Of a stretch of 64,000 nucleotides of DNA, positions 52,297-63,011 are shown piece by piece; position 1 is the first letter of the stretch, and every line of letters starts with the position of its first letter. The notes beneath the pieces were generated by a model, which saw only the letters and a program-made list of their open reading frames with translations, was not told where the DNA came from and did no database searches. Both the position numbers and the translations under genes were made by a program. The stretch covers positions 1,178,001 through 1,242,000 of the forward strand of contig NZ_CP026031.1 in NCBI RefSeq assembly GCF_003726095.1, written 5' to 3'. This stretch comes from Niallia circulans (lineage in GTDB: Bacteria > Bacillota > Bacilli > Bacillales > Cytobacillaceae).

Positions 52297-54145
52297 CAGT
52301 TGTCCTCCTAAGTGCAGCAGTTCGTAATTTCGTATAGCGAGCTAATTCTACAGAAAGCTCATACCGCAAAAACGGTGTTATTAAGTAAATACCGTTAAAA
52401 TAATTGGCTGCAGTGTCGATTAAAGATTTGGTGATTTTGAGACCTTGCTGTGCTGCTTGTACTGGGTTGTCTTTAAATTGTGCCATGGTGCGCCGAATGG
52501 AGTCATCTATTTTTATGCCAGGAACCTCGTTGTGTAAAAACTCCGCATTGTTACTGCTTGTTAATGGCATTAAACCAATATAGATAGGTGTGTCAATGTG
52601 TTTTGTCGCTTCATATAATTCGATTATTTTTTGTTCGGAGTAAACAGGCTGGGTTATAATGTAATCAGCACCGCATTCTATTTTTTTCTCTAACCGTTTT
52701 ACCGCTTTTTCTACCTGACGTACATTTGGATTAAATGCAGCTGAAACAGAAAATGTCGTTTTTTGTCCTAGATTTTTCCCAGAGAAAGAGAGACCTTCAT
52801 TTAATTGCTTAATCATCGAAATTAAGTCAAATGAAGTCATATCATAGACAGAAGAAGCACCAGGAAAATCCCCAACTCGAGCTGGATCTCCTGTAATAGC
52901 TAGGACATCATGAATTCCTAATGTATGTAGTCCCATTAAGTGAGACTGTAAACCAATTATATTACGATCCCGACAAGCAATATGAACGAGAGGGCGAAGC
53001 CCAATGTTTTGCTTTACTAATGTAGCAATTGCTGTATTGGAAATCCGTGCAGAGGCTAAACTGTTGTCTGCAAGTGTTAATGCATCTATACCTTCTTCTT
53101 TAAGTTTTTTTGCACCTTCAAAGAAGCGCGTCGTATCTAGTTTTCTTGGAGGATCTAATTCCACAATAACAGAAGCTCTGGTTTTTACAATTTCCTCCAA
53201 AGGGGTGTAATCCCTAGGGGGAGGGGAATGCTCCAATATAGAATCAACAACAGCCTTATTAGTTTCAATTGTTTTTTCTGTAATAGGAGAGGCATCCTTC
53301 AACACTTTTGCGAAATTTCTGATATGTTCAGGTGTTGTTCCACAGCAGCCTCCTAAAAGTCGAACGCCTTGCTTTCTAAATTCTTCTGCTGATCTTTGGA
53401 AATATTCCGCATTGTCTTTATATTCGAATTTTCCGTCAATATAACTTGGTAAACTAGCATTTGGAAAGGCAGATAAGTATGCATTCCTCGGTAATGGTAT
53501 TTGTTCAAGTGAAGCAATCATATGGTGTGGTCCCAATCTGCAATTCAACCCAATAATATCAGCACCTAAATTCTCTAATCTATCGAAAGCAGAAGCAAGG
53601 GATATTTGGTTTTGTAAAATCCCTATTTCGTGTATGGAAAGCTGGGCTAGGACTGGAATATCTGTTTCTTTTTTCGTAATTTCCAGGACTGTTTCGAGTT
53701 CCTCCAAATCATAAAATGTTTCCAAAAGAATGCCGTCGACATCTTCTAATAACAAGCAGTAAAGCTGTTCACGGAAACTGCGCTTCAACTCTTCTAAACT
53801 AATAGCTTGAGGCTTCATTCCTCTATTTCCACCAATTGTACCAAGTACATTTACATTTTTATTTTCCACGGCTTTTTTGGCAATTTTTACGGCTGCGCTG
53901 TTTATTTCCTTCACGTTATCTTCTAATCCGTATCTTTGTAATTTTAAATAGTTGGCAGCATATGTATTGGTTTGGATAATATCTGCGCCGGCATGGATAT
54001 ATGCTTGATGAACCTGCTCAATCTGTTCAGGGTGAGAAAGGTTTAAAGATTCAAAGCATGTATCTTTTCCATAAGAATAGAGGAGGGTGCCCATAGCACC
54101 ATCACCAATTAAGATTTCATTTTTTAGCCTATCGAGAAAGTTCAT
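52274..54145 (-). CDS. yitJ: Bifunctional homocysteine S-methyltransferase / methylenetetrahydrofolate reductase
   Basis: This 623-residue fusion has an N-terminal homocysteine methyltransferase domain (residues 1-300, zinc motif [10 protein letters not shown] near 265). The MetF domain (about 315-605) shows [31 protein letters not shown], and ITQPVYSEQ. It reduces 5,10-methylene-THF to the methyl-THF used by MetH. The fusion is the YitJ form of B. subtilis. Third gene of the S-box operon, 13 bp after metC, with its 3' end inside metH. Confidence 0.95.
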   Translation of the reverse strand: MNFLDRLKNEILIGDGAMGTLLYSYGKDTCFESLNLSHPEQIEQVHQAYIHAGADIIQTNTYAANYLKLQRYGLEDNVKEINSAAVKIAKKAVENKNVNVLGTIGGNRGMKPQAISLEELKRSFREQLYCLLLEDVDGILLETFYDLEELETVLEITKKETDIPVLAQLSIHEIGILQNQISLASAFDRLENLGADIIGLNCRLGPHHMIASLEQIPLPRNAYLSAFPNASLPSYIDGKFEYKDNAEYFQRSAEEFRKQGVRLLGGCCGTTPEHIRNFAKVLKDASPITEKTIETNKAVVDSILEHSPPPRDYTPLEEIVKTRASVIVELDPPRKLDTTRFFEGAKKLKEEGIDALTLADNSLASARISNTAIATLVKQNIGLRPLVHIACRDRNIIGLQSHLMGLHTLGIHDVLAITGDPARVGDFPGASSVYDMTSFDLISMIKQLNEGLSFSGKNLGQKTTFSVSAAFNPNVRQVEKAVKRLEKKIECGADYIITQPVYSEQKIIELYEATKHIDTPIYIGLMPLTSSNNAEFLHNEVPGIKIDDSIRRTMAQFKDNPVQAAQQGLKITKSLIDTAANYFNGIYLITPFLRYELSVELARYTKLRTAALRRTTDATNFIS

Positions 54146-54158
54146 TGTAAGCCTCCAG

Positions 54159-55328
54159 TTAAATAAAATGTAACTCTGCTGTCTTCTTAAGAGCTATATC
54201 AAAGTCATTGATTAAATCTAGTGGATTTTCTAATCCAACGGATAAACGTAGAAGGGAATCTGTAATTCCCCGTTCTGCTCTAGCTAAAGGATTCATCGCA
54301 GCATGAGACATTTTTGCTGGATAGGATAGAATCGATTCAACCGCACCAAGACTAACGGCGAATACAGGCAGTTTTACATTCTCTACAAAAGTACGCATTG
54401 CTTCTTCTGAATATAACTCAAAGGAGAAAACCGCGCCTGGATTTAGCGCTTGTTTTCTTTGGATCGCATATTGAGGGTGGTCTTCGAATCCTGGATAATG
54501 CACTTTTTTTATTAATGGGTGGTTTTGCAAATGCTCTGCGATCACTCTTGCCCCTTCACTTGAATGCTTCATCCGAACATGCAAGGTCTTTATTCCTCTA
54601 AGGAGTAGCCAGCAATCCTGAACACCAAGAACTGCGCCAAACGAATTTTGTAAATAACCAATTTGCTTTGCGAGCTCTGCATCTTTAACTACTGCTACTC
54701 CAGCGATTACATCGCTATGACCAGATAAGAACTTAGTAGCACTATGAAGTACAACATCCGCACCTAGCGTTAATGGTTTTTGTAAGGCTGGTGTTAAAAA
54801 CGTATTATCCACGAAAGTAAGTGCACTGTATTTTTTGGCAAGTAAGCTAATTGTTTCAATATCTGTTACTTTTAATAAAGGATTGGAAGGAGTTTCTACA
54901 TAAAGCACTTTTGTGTTTGGTAAAATAGCTGCTTCAACTTCTTCTAGATTCGTCATATCTACAAAGGTATGATCGATTCCAAATCGGTTCAATACGGTCG
55001 TCACCATACGATATGTTCCACCATATACATCTTCAGAAATAACGACATGATCACCTTGTGATAATAATAGAAAAGCAGTTGAAATTGCAGCCATTCCAGA
55101 AGAGAAGGCAAAGCCATGCGTTCCTTCTTCTAATTCTGCCACCACTTCTTCTAGTGCTTCTCTTGTCGGATTTAAGCTTCTGCTATAATCATATTTTCCA
55201 AATTCATCAATATCCTTTTGGTGAAAGGTGGAAGCGTGCTGAATTGGCACGCTGACAGCTCCAGTGTCTGGATCGAATTTATGTTTATTATGAAGCAATT
55301 TTGTTTCAAATGTATATGATGTTGTCAT
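54159..55328 (-). CDS. metC: Cystathionine beta-lyase
   Basis: This 389-residue PLP enzyme of the Cys/Met metabolism family makes homocysteine from cystathionine. The Schiff-base Lys is in [12 protein letters not shown], the PLP Asp in FVDNTFLTP, and [24 protein letters not shown] and [13 protein letters not shown] are typical. Family members differ little by sequence; assignment as MetC rests on order (after metI) and length near 390. It overlaps metI by 4 bp. Confidence 0.92.
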   Translation of the reverse strand: MTTSYTFETKLLHNKHKFDPDTGAVSVPIQHASTFHQKDIDEFGKYDYSRSLNPTREALEEVVAELEEGTHGFAFSSGMAAISTAFLLLSQGDHVVISEDVYGGTYRMVTTVLNRFGIDHTFVDMTNLEEVEAAILPNTKVLYVETPSNPLLKVTDIETISLLAKKYSALTFVDNTFLTPALQKPLTLGADVVLHSATKFLSGHSDVIAGVAVVKDAELAKQIGYLQNSFGAVLGVQDCWLLLRGIKTLHVRMKHSSEGARVIAEHLQNHPLIKKVHYPGFEDHPQYAIQRKQALNPGAVFSFELYSEEAMRTFVENVKLPVFAVSLGAVESILSYPAKMSHAAMNPLARAERGITDSLLRLSVGLENPLDLINDFDIALKKTAELHFI

Positions 55329-56446
55329 ATTGTTACCTCCTGTGCAATTCCCTTTGCAATAGAGAAAGCTTTATCTAGATCTTTGATTAAATCATTTGCA
55401 TTTTCAATACCAACTGAAAAACGTAATAGTCGATTATCGACACCAGTTTCTAATCTGACTTCTAATGGAATATCTGCATGAGTTTGAGTGGCAGGATATG
55501 TAATAAAACTTTCCACCCCTCCAAGACTTTCGGCAAATGAGATTAACGTTAAGCTTTGCAAAAATGGATTTACCCAAGATTCACTTTGGATTCTAAACGA
55601 GATCATTCCGCCACGACCAGGGTAGAGGACATCTACAACAGCCTCATGTTTTTGCAGAAAAGTAGACAGTATTTTCGCATTCTCTTCATGTTTTTCCATT
55701 CTTAACGCCAGTGTTTTCATTCCTCTCATCAATAACCAAGAATCAAAGGGACTTAAAACAGCTCCAGCAGAATTATGGTGTAAGGCGAGCTCATTACAAA
55801 GCTCTTCTCCTTTTGCAACAATAAGACCAGCAAGAACGTCATTATGCCCACCTAAATATTTTGTTGCACTGTGGATAACGATATCAGCACCTAAACGGAT
55901 CGGCTGTTGGATAATAGGAGTATAAAATGTATTGTCAACAATAAGCAGAATATTGTGTTCTTTTGCGATGGAAGCAATCACAGAAATATCCGTTTGTTCC
56001 ATTAAAGGATTCGTAGGAGTTTCAAGGAAGATTGCTTTTGTTTTTGAGGAGATGGCCGCACGCACAGCATCTGTATCTGAAGTATTAACGTACGTACATC
56101 GAAGGCCCCATTTTTTATAACCTTGTTCTAATAGACGGTATGTGCCGCCATATAAATCTTTAGAAATAATCCATTCATCACCGCTTTGAAAAAGGGAAAG
56201 GATTGTTTGAATTGCTGCCATTCCTGAACTACACGCAAAGCCGCGGTCGCCTTCTTCTAATTCGGCAATTGCATTTTCTAATATTTCTCGTGTAGGATTT
56301 CCTGTCCGTGTATAATCATAGCCAGTCGACTCTCCAATACCTGTGTGACGATAGGCAGTGGAAAAATAAACGGGCGGATTAACTGCACCAGTAGTTGTTT
56401 CACTTCTATTACCAATTTGCGCTAACTTTGTTTCTAAACTATACAT
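55325..56446 (-). CDS. metI: Cystathionine gamma-synthase / acetylhomoserine sulfhydrylase
   Basis: This 373-residue PLP enzyme uses O-acetylhomoserine with cysteine or sulfide. The Schiff-base Lys is in HSATKYLGGHND, with YDYTRTGNPTR, FACSSGMAAIQ, IVDNTFYTP and SLGGVESFITYP. Length equals B. subtilis MetI (373). It is the first gene of the operon and lies about 75 bp after the S-box terminator, so its expression is set by SAM. A ribosome site GGAGAG precedes the ATG. Confidence 0.93.
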   Translation of the reverse strand: MYSLETKLAQIGNRSETTTGAVNPPVYFSTAYRHTGIGESTGYDYTRTGNPTREILENAIAELEEGDRGFACSSGMAAIQTILSLFQSGDEWIISKDLYGGTYRLLEQGYKKWGLRCTYVNTSDTDAVRAAISSKTKAIFLETPTNPLMEQTDISVIASIAKEHNILLIVDNTFYTPIIQQPIRLGADIVIHSATKYLGGHNDVLAGLIVAKGEELCNELALHHNSAGAVLSPFDSWLLMRGMKTLALRMEKHEENAKILSTFLQKHEAVVDVLYPGRGGMISFRIQSESWVNPFLQSLTLISFAESLGGVESFITYPATQTHADIPLEVRLETGVDNRLLRFSVGIENANDLIKDLDKAFSIAKGIAQEVTI

Positions 56447-56523
56447 TCTATAACTCTCCTATTCTCATATTTGGAATTTTTATGTAATCAAAACAAATCA
56501 AGAAGTGGTCAAGAAAAATGACA

Positions 56524-56562
56524 TGAAAAAAGTCTTCTTCGTTATAAGAAGAAGACTTTGAT
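56524..56562 (-). terminator. SAM-controlled terminator of the S-box leader
   Basis: AAAGTCTTCTTC pairs with GAAGAAGACTTT (56529-56540 with 56548-56559), followed on the minus strand by a T run. Its 5' arm can also pair with the 3' side of the aptamer P1 helix, giving the antiterminator. Confidence 0.9.
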
Positions 56563-56574
56563 TATTAATGGTCA

Positions 56575-56693
56575 TTCTTCTTATCTTTCAAGCTTAAATG
56601 CTTGATGGAATTAGCACCTTTTCAGTATGTAAAAATACTGAAGGTTGCTGAGGTTTCGCTGGGCCATTCCCTCTACCTCTCTTGATAAGAATT
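56575..56693 (-). promoter_or_regulatory. SAM riboswitch (S-box leader, SAM-I)
   Basis: The minus strand carries the S-box landmarks in order: CTTATCAAGAG (P1 5' side), AGGTAGAGGGAATGGCCC, GCGAAACCTCAGCAACC, a P3 hairpin with CAGTATTTTTACATACTG, GAAAAGGTGCTAATTCC, a P4 hairpin, and GATAAG closing P1. High SAM stabilises the aptamer and allows the downstream terminator to form. It controls the four-gene methionine operon. Confidence 0.96.
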
Positions 56694-56806
56694 ACTTATG
56701 TAATTGACTATTAATTTACTATATATTTCGTTTGTTGGCAAGAAATATTTTGTTATTTCTGAAAAGAAACTATATTCTACCTATTGTAATAAAGGTGAAT
56801 ATATCA

Positions 56807-56989
56807 TCACATTTCTTCGATAAGCTGGTACACATCAACATCTAACTCGTAATCTGGATTTGTTTTCGTATAGATAGTTGCTTTTTTTGTTTTTTCATTT
56901 ACATTCTGGATAATGATCTTTTCTCCTTGATAACTAACATCTACCATATCTGCAGCATTCATAATTTCAATCGCACGTCCAATATTCAT
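56807..56989 (-). CDS. sspH: Small acid-soluble spore protein H
   Basis: This 60-residue protein begins MNIGRAIEIMNAADMVDVSY and carries IIIQNVNEKTKKATIY then YELDVDVYQLIEEM, the pattern of H-type SASPs. These are minor forespore proteins. The ATG at 56989 follows AGGAGG by seven bases; an in-frame start at 57013 upstream of that site is rejected. No operon partner. Confidence 0.9.
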   Translation of the reverse strand: MNIGRAIEIMNAADMVDVSYQGEKIIIQNVNEKTKKATIYTKTNPDYELDVDVYQLIEEM

Positions 56990-57038
56990 TGATCGACCTC
57001 CTAAACTTACCAAAAACTCTCTATTTAATGAAAAGTAA

Positions 57039-57219
57039 TTAACGATTGTTCATATAGATAATTATATCTTCATGATCACTTCGATTCTTTCGTATGAATG
57101 TACTAAATCTGTTGTCAGGGCTGATAGTTATCCGAAAGGTTTCTAACATTATAATGGCTCATTCCATCAATTATATGCCTTATTTTTTTCTTCTCATCAA
57201 ATTTTAATGTTACTTTCAT
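57039..57219 (-). pseudogene. Frameshifted small ORF, unknown
   Basis: On the minus strand, ATG 57219 reads MKVTLKFDEKKKIRHIIDGM and onward but stops after 34 codons. Removing one A from AGAAACC about 80 bp in opens a second frame (FRITISPDNRFSTFIRKNRS) that runs to a stop at 57039, giving about 60 codons. There is no clear ribosome site. It may be a decayed or mis-sequenced small gene. Confidence 0.3.
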
Positions 57220-57391
57220 GCTTTTTTACAAAAAGAGGTATACCATAAGTTTTATTCACTTAAGCACATTAGAAAAGTTTTTTAACTTATAAAGTTAACA
57301 GAAAAAGTGCTTACTATATGTATTAATGGGGAATGGAATAATAATTCTCCATACTTTAATGCAAAAGTTCAATTCAAAGGAGAGATGAAAC

Positions 57392-57514
57392 ATGCATTTT
57401 CTTCGCATTGCGATGATTGTTTTTAGTTCCATAACTGCAGCGTCTTTATTCGGATTTCAATTTGTAGAAATGGCACATGCTATTATGGATTCAATGTTTT
57501 CGAAGCAAAATTAA
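57392..57514 (+). CDS. Small single-span membrane protein
   Basis: This 40-residue peptide begins MHFLRIAMIVFSSITAASLF and continues GFQFVEMAHAIMDSMFSKQN. One hydrophobic helix covers about residues 5-22. AAAGGAG sits eight bases before the ATG. No family recognised; the good ribosome site and clean membrane profile support a real gene. Confidence 0.6.
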   Translation: MHFLRIAMIVFSSITAASLFGFQFVEMAHAIMDSMFSKQN

Positions 57515-57674
57515 AGATTACGGGGTAAATTTTGTATATCAAGCTTCTAACATGATAAAATAATCATATCTTTAGGCAGGTTAAAGCAGTTTTGTTGAAA
57601 TTTCCTTTCATTATAAATCAAATTTCAACATTCCGCTTGTAACATTGCTTATGTAAAATAGAGAGCGTGGTATA

Positions 57675-58358
57675 ATGAAAAAAATTTTGATTATAGAAGA
57701 CGAAAAAAATTTATCGAGATTTATCGAGTTAGAATTAACATATGAAGGATATAAAACAGAGGTTTGCTCAGATGGTAGAAGCGGTCTTCAAAAGGCACTA
57801 GAGGAAGATTGGGATATTATCTTATTAGATTTAATGCTACCTGAATTAAATGGCATTGAAGTATGTAGAAGACTCCGTCAAACAAAAAACACCCCAATAT
57901 TAATGATAACTGCACGGGATAGCGTTTTAGATCGAGTTTCTGGATTAGATAGTGGCGCAGACGATTATTTGGTTAAGCCATTTGCGATTGAAGAACTGCT
58001 TGCTAGATTACGTGCATTATTTCGCCGTATAGAGCCACAAACAAATACTTCCAATCAAATTATGACAAAGTTGACTTATAAAGATATTACACTGGAGGTG
58101 GAATCACATATCGCCAAAAAAGGAGAAGAGATTCTGTCCTTAACCAAAAGAGAGTATGATTTGCTTTATATGTTCATGACCAATATTAATATTGTCTTAT
58201 CAAGAGATATATTATTAGAAAAAATCTGGGGCTATGAATCAGAAGTAGAAACAAACGTAATCGATGTATATGTTAGGTATTTAAGGAATAAGCTTGATCC
58301 ATCTGGACAAGAAGTATATATCGAAACGGTCAGAGGGATAGGATATGTGATGAGATGA
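57675..58358 (+). CDS. OmpR-family response regulator
   Basis: This 227-residue protein has a receiver domain with the acidic pair IIEDE, phosphoacceptor Asp52 in LLDLMLP, Thr79 and Lys101 in LVKPF. The winged-helix output (residues about 130-226) contains SLTKREYDLLYMFM and DVYVRYLRNKLD and ends VRGIGYVMR. It overlaps the kinase gene by 4 bp (ATGA). The pair resembles the ArlRS/YkoGH group, but stimulus and regulon cannot be read from sequence. Confidence 0.94.
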   Translation: MKKILIIEDEKNLSRFIELELTYEGYKTEVCSDGRSGLQKALEEDWDIILLDLMLPELNGIEVCRRLRQTKNTPILMITARDSVLDRVSGLDSGADDYLVKPFAIEELLARLRALFRRIEPQTNTSNQIMTKLTYKDITLEVESHIAKKGEEILSLTKREYDLLYMFMTNINIVLSRDILLEKIWGYESEVETNVIDVYVRYLRNKLDPSGQEVYIETVRGIGYVMR

Positions 58359-59746
58359 AATGGATAAAAAAAATATCTCTTTTACCTTGGAAATGGAAAT
58401 TAACGCTTGGATTATCATTTAGTATTTTTTTAACTTATTCTATTTTTTCCTTTTTTGAATTTCACACTGTTTCTTCTTGGTTATTAAATCAGGAAGAAAC
58501 AGATGTAAAACAAACAATGAATCAAGTTGTTAAACAATTGAACCTGCAAGAAAAGCATCCTACAGACGAAGAAATCACTGCAAATGTCACTTTATTAGAA
58601 AAACTCAATAACGATAACCAGCTTATTCGTATTTTAGATAAAAATGGACAAGCCATCCTTGCAGATATGAATGGAGATTTCCCAATTATTGAGCCAAATC
58701 AAATATATAATGATGAACAGTTTCATTATATTTCAATTGGAGATCATAATTCATTAGTTTATAGTAAGGAAATTAAGACAAAAGCATTTAATGGCAGAGT
58801 AGAAATTATTCGTTCCCTGGAATCCTTAGATAAAGTGAGAGAACACTTATGGTTTGCCATGACAATGTTTGCAATTGCTGCACTAATTATCAGTGCCCTT
58901 ATTGGTTATTTTATTTCCTATTTATTATTACGACCAATTAATTCGATGACAAAAACAATGAAAAAAATTAAAAACAGTGGTTTTAAGGAAAGGATGCCAG
59001 TCTATCCTCAAAAGGACGAAATCGCTGATTTATCTCATATTTTCAATGAGATGATGGATGTGATTGAACAATCCTTTCAGCAGCAAAAACAATTTATTGA
59101 AGACGCTTCCCATGAATTGAGAACACCGGTTTCTGTCTTAGAGGGTCATCTTTCCATGCTGAATAGATGGGGGAAGAATAATCAAGATATATTAGAAGAG
59201 TCACTCCAAACATCAACTGAAGAAGTTGCTCGACTAAAAAAACTAATTATCAGTTTATTAGACTTATCCAAATTAGAGCAAAATAGAATGGAGTCAGATT
59301 TAACGCCAGAGAGGGTAAAGTGGATTTTTGAGCATACTATTCGTGATTTTGTAATGCTTCATGATGATTTTACTTTCGAGGTAAAGCTTGACTCTCTCCA
59401 TCTTTATGAGGTATCTGAACAACATTTGCAGCAAATAACTACTATATTACTTGATAATGCGGTGAAATATTCTGTACATGAAAAAAATATTTTTCTGCAT
59501 ACGTATGAAACAGGCAACCATTTTATCCTAGAAATTACCGATCATGGAATTGGAATACCGAAAGAACATCTTGAAAAAGTATTTGATCGGTTTTATCGAG
59601 TAGATAAAGCTAGGAGTAGAGAACAAGGTGGAACAGGACTTGGATTAGCCATCGCAAAGCAAATTGTAAGCTTATATAATGGGTCAATTGAAATTAAAAG
59701 TAAGGTTGGTCAAGGAACAAAAGTAATTGTTCGCTTTAATATATAG
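58355..59746 (+). CDS. Sensor histidine kinase
   Basis: This 463-residue membrane kinase has a first span at about residues 14-34, an extracytoplasmic sensor of about 130 residues, and a second span at about 170-192. A HAMP (LLRPINSMTKTMKKI) follows, then HisKA with His253 in DASHELRTP, and HATPase with N box LLDNAVKYS, G1 DHGIGIP, F box FDRFYRVDKARS and G2 GGTGLGL. It pairs with the preceding response regulator and ends in a strong terminator about 100 bp later. Confidence 0.94.
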   Translation: MKWIKKISLLPWKWKLTLGLSFSIFLTYSIFSFFEFHTVSSWLLNQEETDVKQTMNQVVKQLNLQEKHPTDEEITANVTLLEKLNNDNQLIRILDKNGQAILADMNGDFPIIEPNQIYNDEQFHYISIGDHNSLVYSKEIKTKAFNGRVEIIRSLESLDKVREHLWFAMTMFAIAALIISALIGYFISYLLLRPINSMTKTMKKIKNSGFKERMPVYPQKDEIADLSHIFNEMMDVIEQSFQQQKQFIEDASHELRTPVSVLEGHLSMLNRWGKNNQDILEESLQTSTEEVARLKKLIISLLDLSKLEQNRMESDLTPERVKWIFEHTIRDFVMLHDDFTFEVKLDSLHLYEVSEQHLQQITTILLDNAVKYSVHEKNIFLHTYETGNHFILEITDHGIGIPKEHLEKVFDRFYRVDKARSREQGGTGLGLAIAKQIVSLYNGSIEIKSKVGQGTKVIVRFNI

Positions 59747-59849
59747 TTACTACTAAAGAAAAAGGGGGAAGATGAGCAGGGCGCCGAATATAGCCTGAGC
59801 GAAGCGCCTGCAATTTCTTTTGAAGTATTCATATTAAGAGCAACTAACT

Positions 59850-59892
59850 AAGCCAGACAAACAGATGAAACAATGTTTGTCTGGCTTTTTTA
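59850..59892 (+). terminator. Terminator after the two-component operon
   Basis: AGCCAGACAAAC pairs with GTTTGTCTGGCT (59851-59862 with 59875-59886), followed by TTTTTT. Confidence 0.88.
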
Positions 59893-60038
59893 TCCAAGTT
59901 AATTATATTTCACATTCTTTTCCTTTGTCATGTAAAATTTTATGCTGCATAAGATTACTAGTAAGATTGTTTTTTTTCTGAAGATAAGGCCGATAAAAAA
60001 TATTTTTAATTTTTTTACCATAAAAATGTGTAAAACTT

Positions 60039-60067
60039 TTGAAGCTGTAATTAAACCATGATAGAAT
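60039..60067 (+). promoter_or_regulatory. Sigma-A promoter of odhAB
   Basis: TTGAAG (60039-60044), a 17-bp spacer and TAGAAT (60062-60067), about 100 bp before the odhA start. Confidence 0.7.
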
Positions 60068-60071
60068 AGAA

Positions 60072-60086
60072 ATGTAAACGTTTTAA
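60072..60086 (+). promoter_or_regulatory. cre (CcpA) site over the odhAB transcription start
   Basis: ATGTAAACGTTTTAA matches WTGNAARCGYWWWCA at 14 of 15 positions. It begins 5 bp after the -10 box, so it covers the predicted start point. That is a classic roadblock or repressor position. Confidence 0.8.
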
Positions 60087-60169
60087 AAAAGTTTTTTCAC
60101 TACAAGGTGTAAAGCGCAATAACAAAGGGAAGATAAAAATGATAATTAAAGTGGTGGAGGGAAATTTTC

Positions 60170-62992
60170 ATGGAGAAGCCATCTGATGGTACAGTCTCAT
60201 ACCAACCAAGATTTTATGGGCCGAATTTAGGGCTTGTAATGGAGCTTTATGAGAAATACGTTCAAGATCCAAATTCAGTTGATGAAGAAATGAAAAGGCA
60301 TTTTGATCAATGGGGACCCCCGATTGATAATCAAGAGAAAACTAACACGAATCATTTATCTCTACAATCCGAAGTTCAAGTTGAAAAAATTATTGCAGCA
60401 GTAACATTAGTGAATAAGATAAGAGCCTATGGACATTTGGCGGCTGATATTTATCCATTAAAGGATCATAAGAGAGAGTATGAGTTATTTGATTTAGCTC
60501 GTTTTGATTTAACGAAAGAAGATTTAGAAAAGATTCCAGCCCGTTTAATTTGTCCAGATGCTCCTAACCATATATCAAATGGCTATGAAGCGGTTCAATA
60601 TTTAAAAGAAATTTATACAAAGACCATTGCATTTGAATACTATCATGTTAATGATATTAAAGAAAAAAACTGGCTGCAGTCTAAAGTAGAATCAGGGAGC
60701 TTAAAACCAGCATGTCATAGAGAGTTAAAAAGAAAGCTTCTAAAAAGGGTAATAGAAGTAGAAGAATTTGAAAGTTTTTTACATAGAACATATGTCGGTC
60801 AAAAGAGATTTTCGATTGAAGGTCTTGATACAATGGTCCCGATGATAGATAAGATTATATCTGAATCAGTAGTAAATGGTGCTCAAAATATTAATATAGG
60901 AATGGCGCATAGAGGGCGATTAAATGTGTTAGCACATGTATTAGAAAAGCCTTATGAAATGATATTTGCAGAATTTCAGCATGCTCCTAATAAACAGTTG
61001 GTACCATCTGAAGGGTCCATAGGTATTAGCTTTGGCTGGACTGGGGATGTAAAATACCATTTAGGCTTAGATCGACAAATTAAATCAAATAATGTTTCAA
61101 ATGTTCGGCTGACTCTTGCAAATAATCCAAGTCATCTTGAGTTTGTAGGTGCAGTAGTAGAAGGATTTACTAGAGCGTCACAGGATGACAGAACAAAACC
61201 TGGGTTTCCAGAGGAAGATTCTACTAAATCACTAGCTATTCTAATCCACGGAGATGCTGCTTTTCCTGGGCAAGGAATTGTTTCGGAGACTTTAAATTTA
61301 ACAGGATTAAAGGGTTATCGAACAGGTGGAACGATCCATATTATTGCTAACAATACAATTGGATTTACAACAGAATCTAGTGATTCGAGATCTACTAGAT
61401 ATGCTAGTGATCTTGCAAAAGGATTTGAGATTCCAATAATCCATGTTAATGCAGATGATCCAGAAGCATGTATAAAAGCTGCAAAACTAGCTATCGAATA
61501 CAGAGAGAAGTTTAAGAAGGACTTTTTAATCGATTTAATTGGCTATAGAAGATATGGTCATAATGAAATGGATGAACCAATGACGACAAATCCATTAATG
61601 TACAAGTTAATTCACGAACATCCAACCATTACTAAGCTGTACGGGGAAAAGCTAGTTGCGGAGGATGTGATAAAAGAAGAAGAAATCCAAGCTTTGAAAG
61701 AAGAAGTTACAAGAAAACTTAAAGAAGCACATGATAGAGTACCGAAGAAAAATGAAGATCCGGTTATTACTAATCCGCCTAATTCTGTGGAGCGACAATT
61801 GCCGAATGTTAATACGGCTGTTCCGATTGATCAATTAAAACATATAAATAATGAGTTGCTTTCCTATCCATCTCAATTTCAAGTTTTTGATAAATTAGGA
61901 AAAGTTTTAAAGCGGAGAAATGCTGCATTGGAAGGGGAAGGTAAAATCGATTGGTCTTTAGCGGAAACATTGGCTTTTGCAACGATTTTAGAAGACGGAA
62001 CACCAATCCGACTTTCTGGGCAGGATTCGGAACGTGGTACGTTTGCTCATCGTAATATTATTTTACATGACTATGTAACTGGCAACCAGTATTCACCTTT
62101 ACATACCTTATCTAAAGCGAAAGCATCATTTGCTGTTCATAACAGTCCGTTGTCTGAAGGTTCTGTATTAGGATTTGAGTACGGTTACAATGTTCATGCT
62201 CCCGAAACACTTGTGTTATGGGAAGCGCAATTTGGTGATTTTGCTAATGCAGCACAAGTAATGTTTGACCAATTTATTGCAGCTGGCAGAGCGAAATGGG
62301 GACAAAAATCTGGTTTAGTTATGCTTTTGCCACATGGTTATGAAGGACAGGGACCAGAGCATTCAAGTGCAAGATTGGAGCGATTCTTAATTTTAGCAGC
62401 TGAAAATAACTGGACTGTTGCAAACTTATCATCATCTGCTCAGTACTTTCATATTTTAAGAAGACAGGCAGCAATTTTAAACAAAGAAGAAGTACGACCT
62501 TTAGTTATTATGACACCAAAAAGCTTACTGCGTAATGCTGATGTTGCTTCTAATGGATTAGAATTCAGTGAAGGTGCTTTTCATTCTGTTTTGGAAGTAG
62601 ATAATACTGGTGAAAATGACAATGTTGTTACACGCATAGTTCTATCTACAGGTAAAATTTCGATTGACTTATATCAAGCACACAAAAAGCTTGAAAATGG
62701 AGAAGCAATCCATCTTGCAAGAGTTGAAGAAATTTATCCTTTCCCAGAAGAGAGGCTAACAGAAATTATTCAACGCTATCCAAATTTAAAAGAGGTAGTA
62801 TGGGTGCAAGAAGAACCAAAGAATATGGGAGCATGGAGCTTTATGGAACCAAGAATTAGAAAGCTAATTTCCAATTCTATTTCCTTACAATATGTTGGTA
62901 GAAGAAGAAGATCTAGTCCTGCTGAAGGGGATCCAATTGTTCATCGTAAAGATCAAGCAAGAATCATAAATGAAGCATTGACTATGGAATGA
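60170..62992 (+). CDS. odhA: 2-oxoglutarate dehydrogenase E1 component
   Basis: This 940-residue thiamine-diphosphate enzyme decarboxylates 2-oxoglutarate and passes succinyl to the E2 lipoyl arm. The N-terminal helix has [16 protein letters not shown]. ThDP/Mg motifs include [28 protein letters not shown] and the [13 protein letters not shown] loop. The transketolase-like part shows ERGTFAHRN and [17 protein letters not shown], and the C-terminal part has [13 protein letters not shown]. Length is near the 944 of B. subtilis. ATG 60170 follows TGGAGGG. odhB follows 19 bp later. Confidence 0.97.
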   Translation: MEKPSDGTVSYQPRFYGPNLGLVMELYEKYVQDPNSVDEEMKRHFDQWGPPIDNQEKTNTNHLSLQSEVQVEKIIAAVTLVNKIRAYGHLAADIYPLKDHKREYELFDLARFDLTKEDLEKIPARLICPDAPNHISNGYEAVQYLKEIYTKTIAFEYYHVNDIKEKNWLQSKVESGSLKPACHRELKRKLLKRVIEVEEFESFLHRTYVGQKRFSIEGLDTMVPMIDKIISESVVNGAQNINIGMAHRGRLNVLAHVLEKPYEMIFAEFQHAPNKQLVPSEGSIGISFGWTGDVKYHLGLDRQIKSNNVSNVRLTLANNPSHLEFVGAVVEGFTRASQDDRTKPGFPEEDSTKSLAILIHGDAAFPGQGIVSETLNLTGLKGYRTGGTIHIIANNTIGFTTESSDSRSTRYASDLAKGFEIPIIHVNADDPEACIKAAKLAIEYREKFKKDFLIDLIGYRRYGHNEMDEPMTTNPLMYKLIHEHPTITKLYGEKLVAEDVIKEEEIQALKEEVTRKLKEAHDRVPKKNEDPVITNPPNSVERQLPNVNTAVPIDQLKHINNELLSYPSQFQVFDKLGKVLKRRNAALEGEGKIDWSLAETLAFATILEDGTPIRLSGQDSERGTFAHRNIILHDYVTGNQYSPLHTLSKAKASFAVHNSPLSEGSVLGFEYGYNVHAPETLVLWEAQFGDFANAAQVMFDQFIAAGRAKWGQKSGLVMLLPHGYEGQGPEHSSARLERFLILAAENNWTVANLSSSAQYFHILRRQAAILNKEEVRPLVIMTPKSLLRNADVASNGLEFSEGAFHSVLEVDNTGENDNVVTRIVLSTGKISIDLYQAHKKLENGEAIHLARVEEIYPFPEERLTEIIQRYPNLKEVVWVQEEPKNMGAWSFMEPRIRKLISNSISLQYVGRRRRSSPAEGDPIVHRKDQARIINEALTME

Positions 62993-63011
62993 ATTGAGGG
63001 GGAAAATTAAA

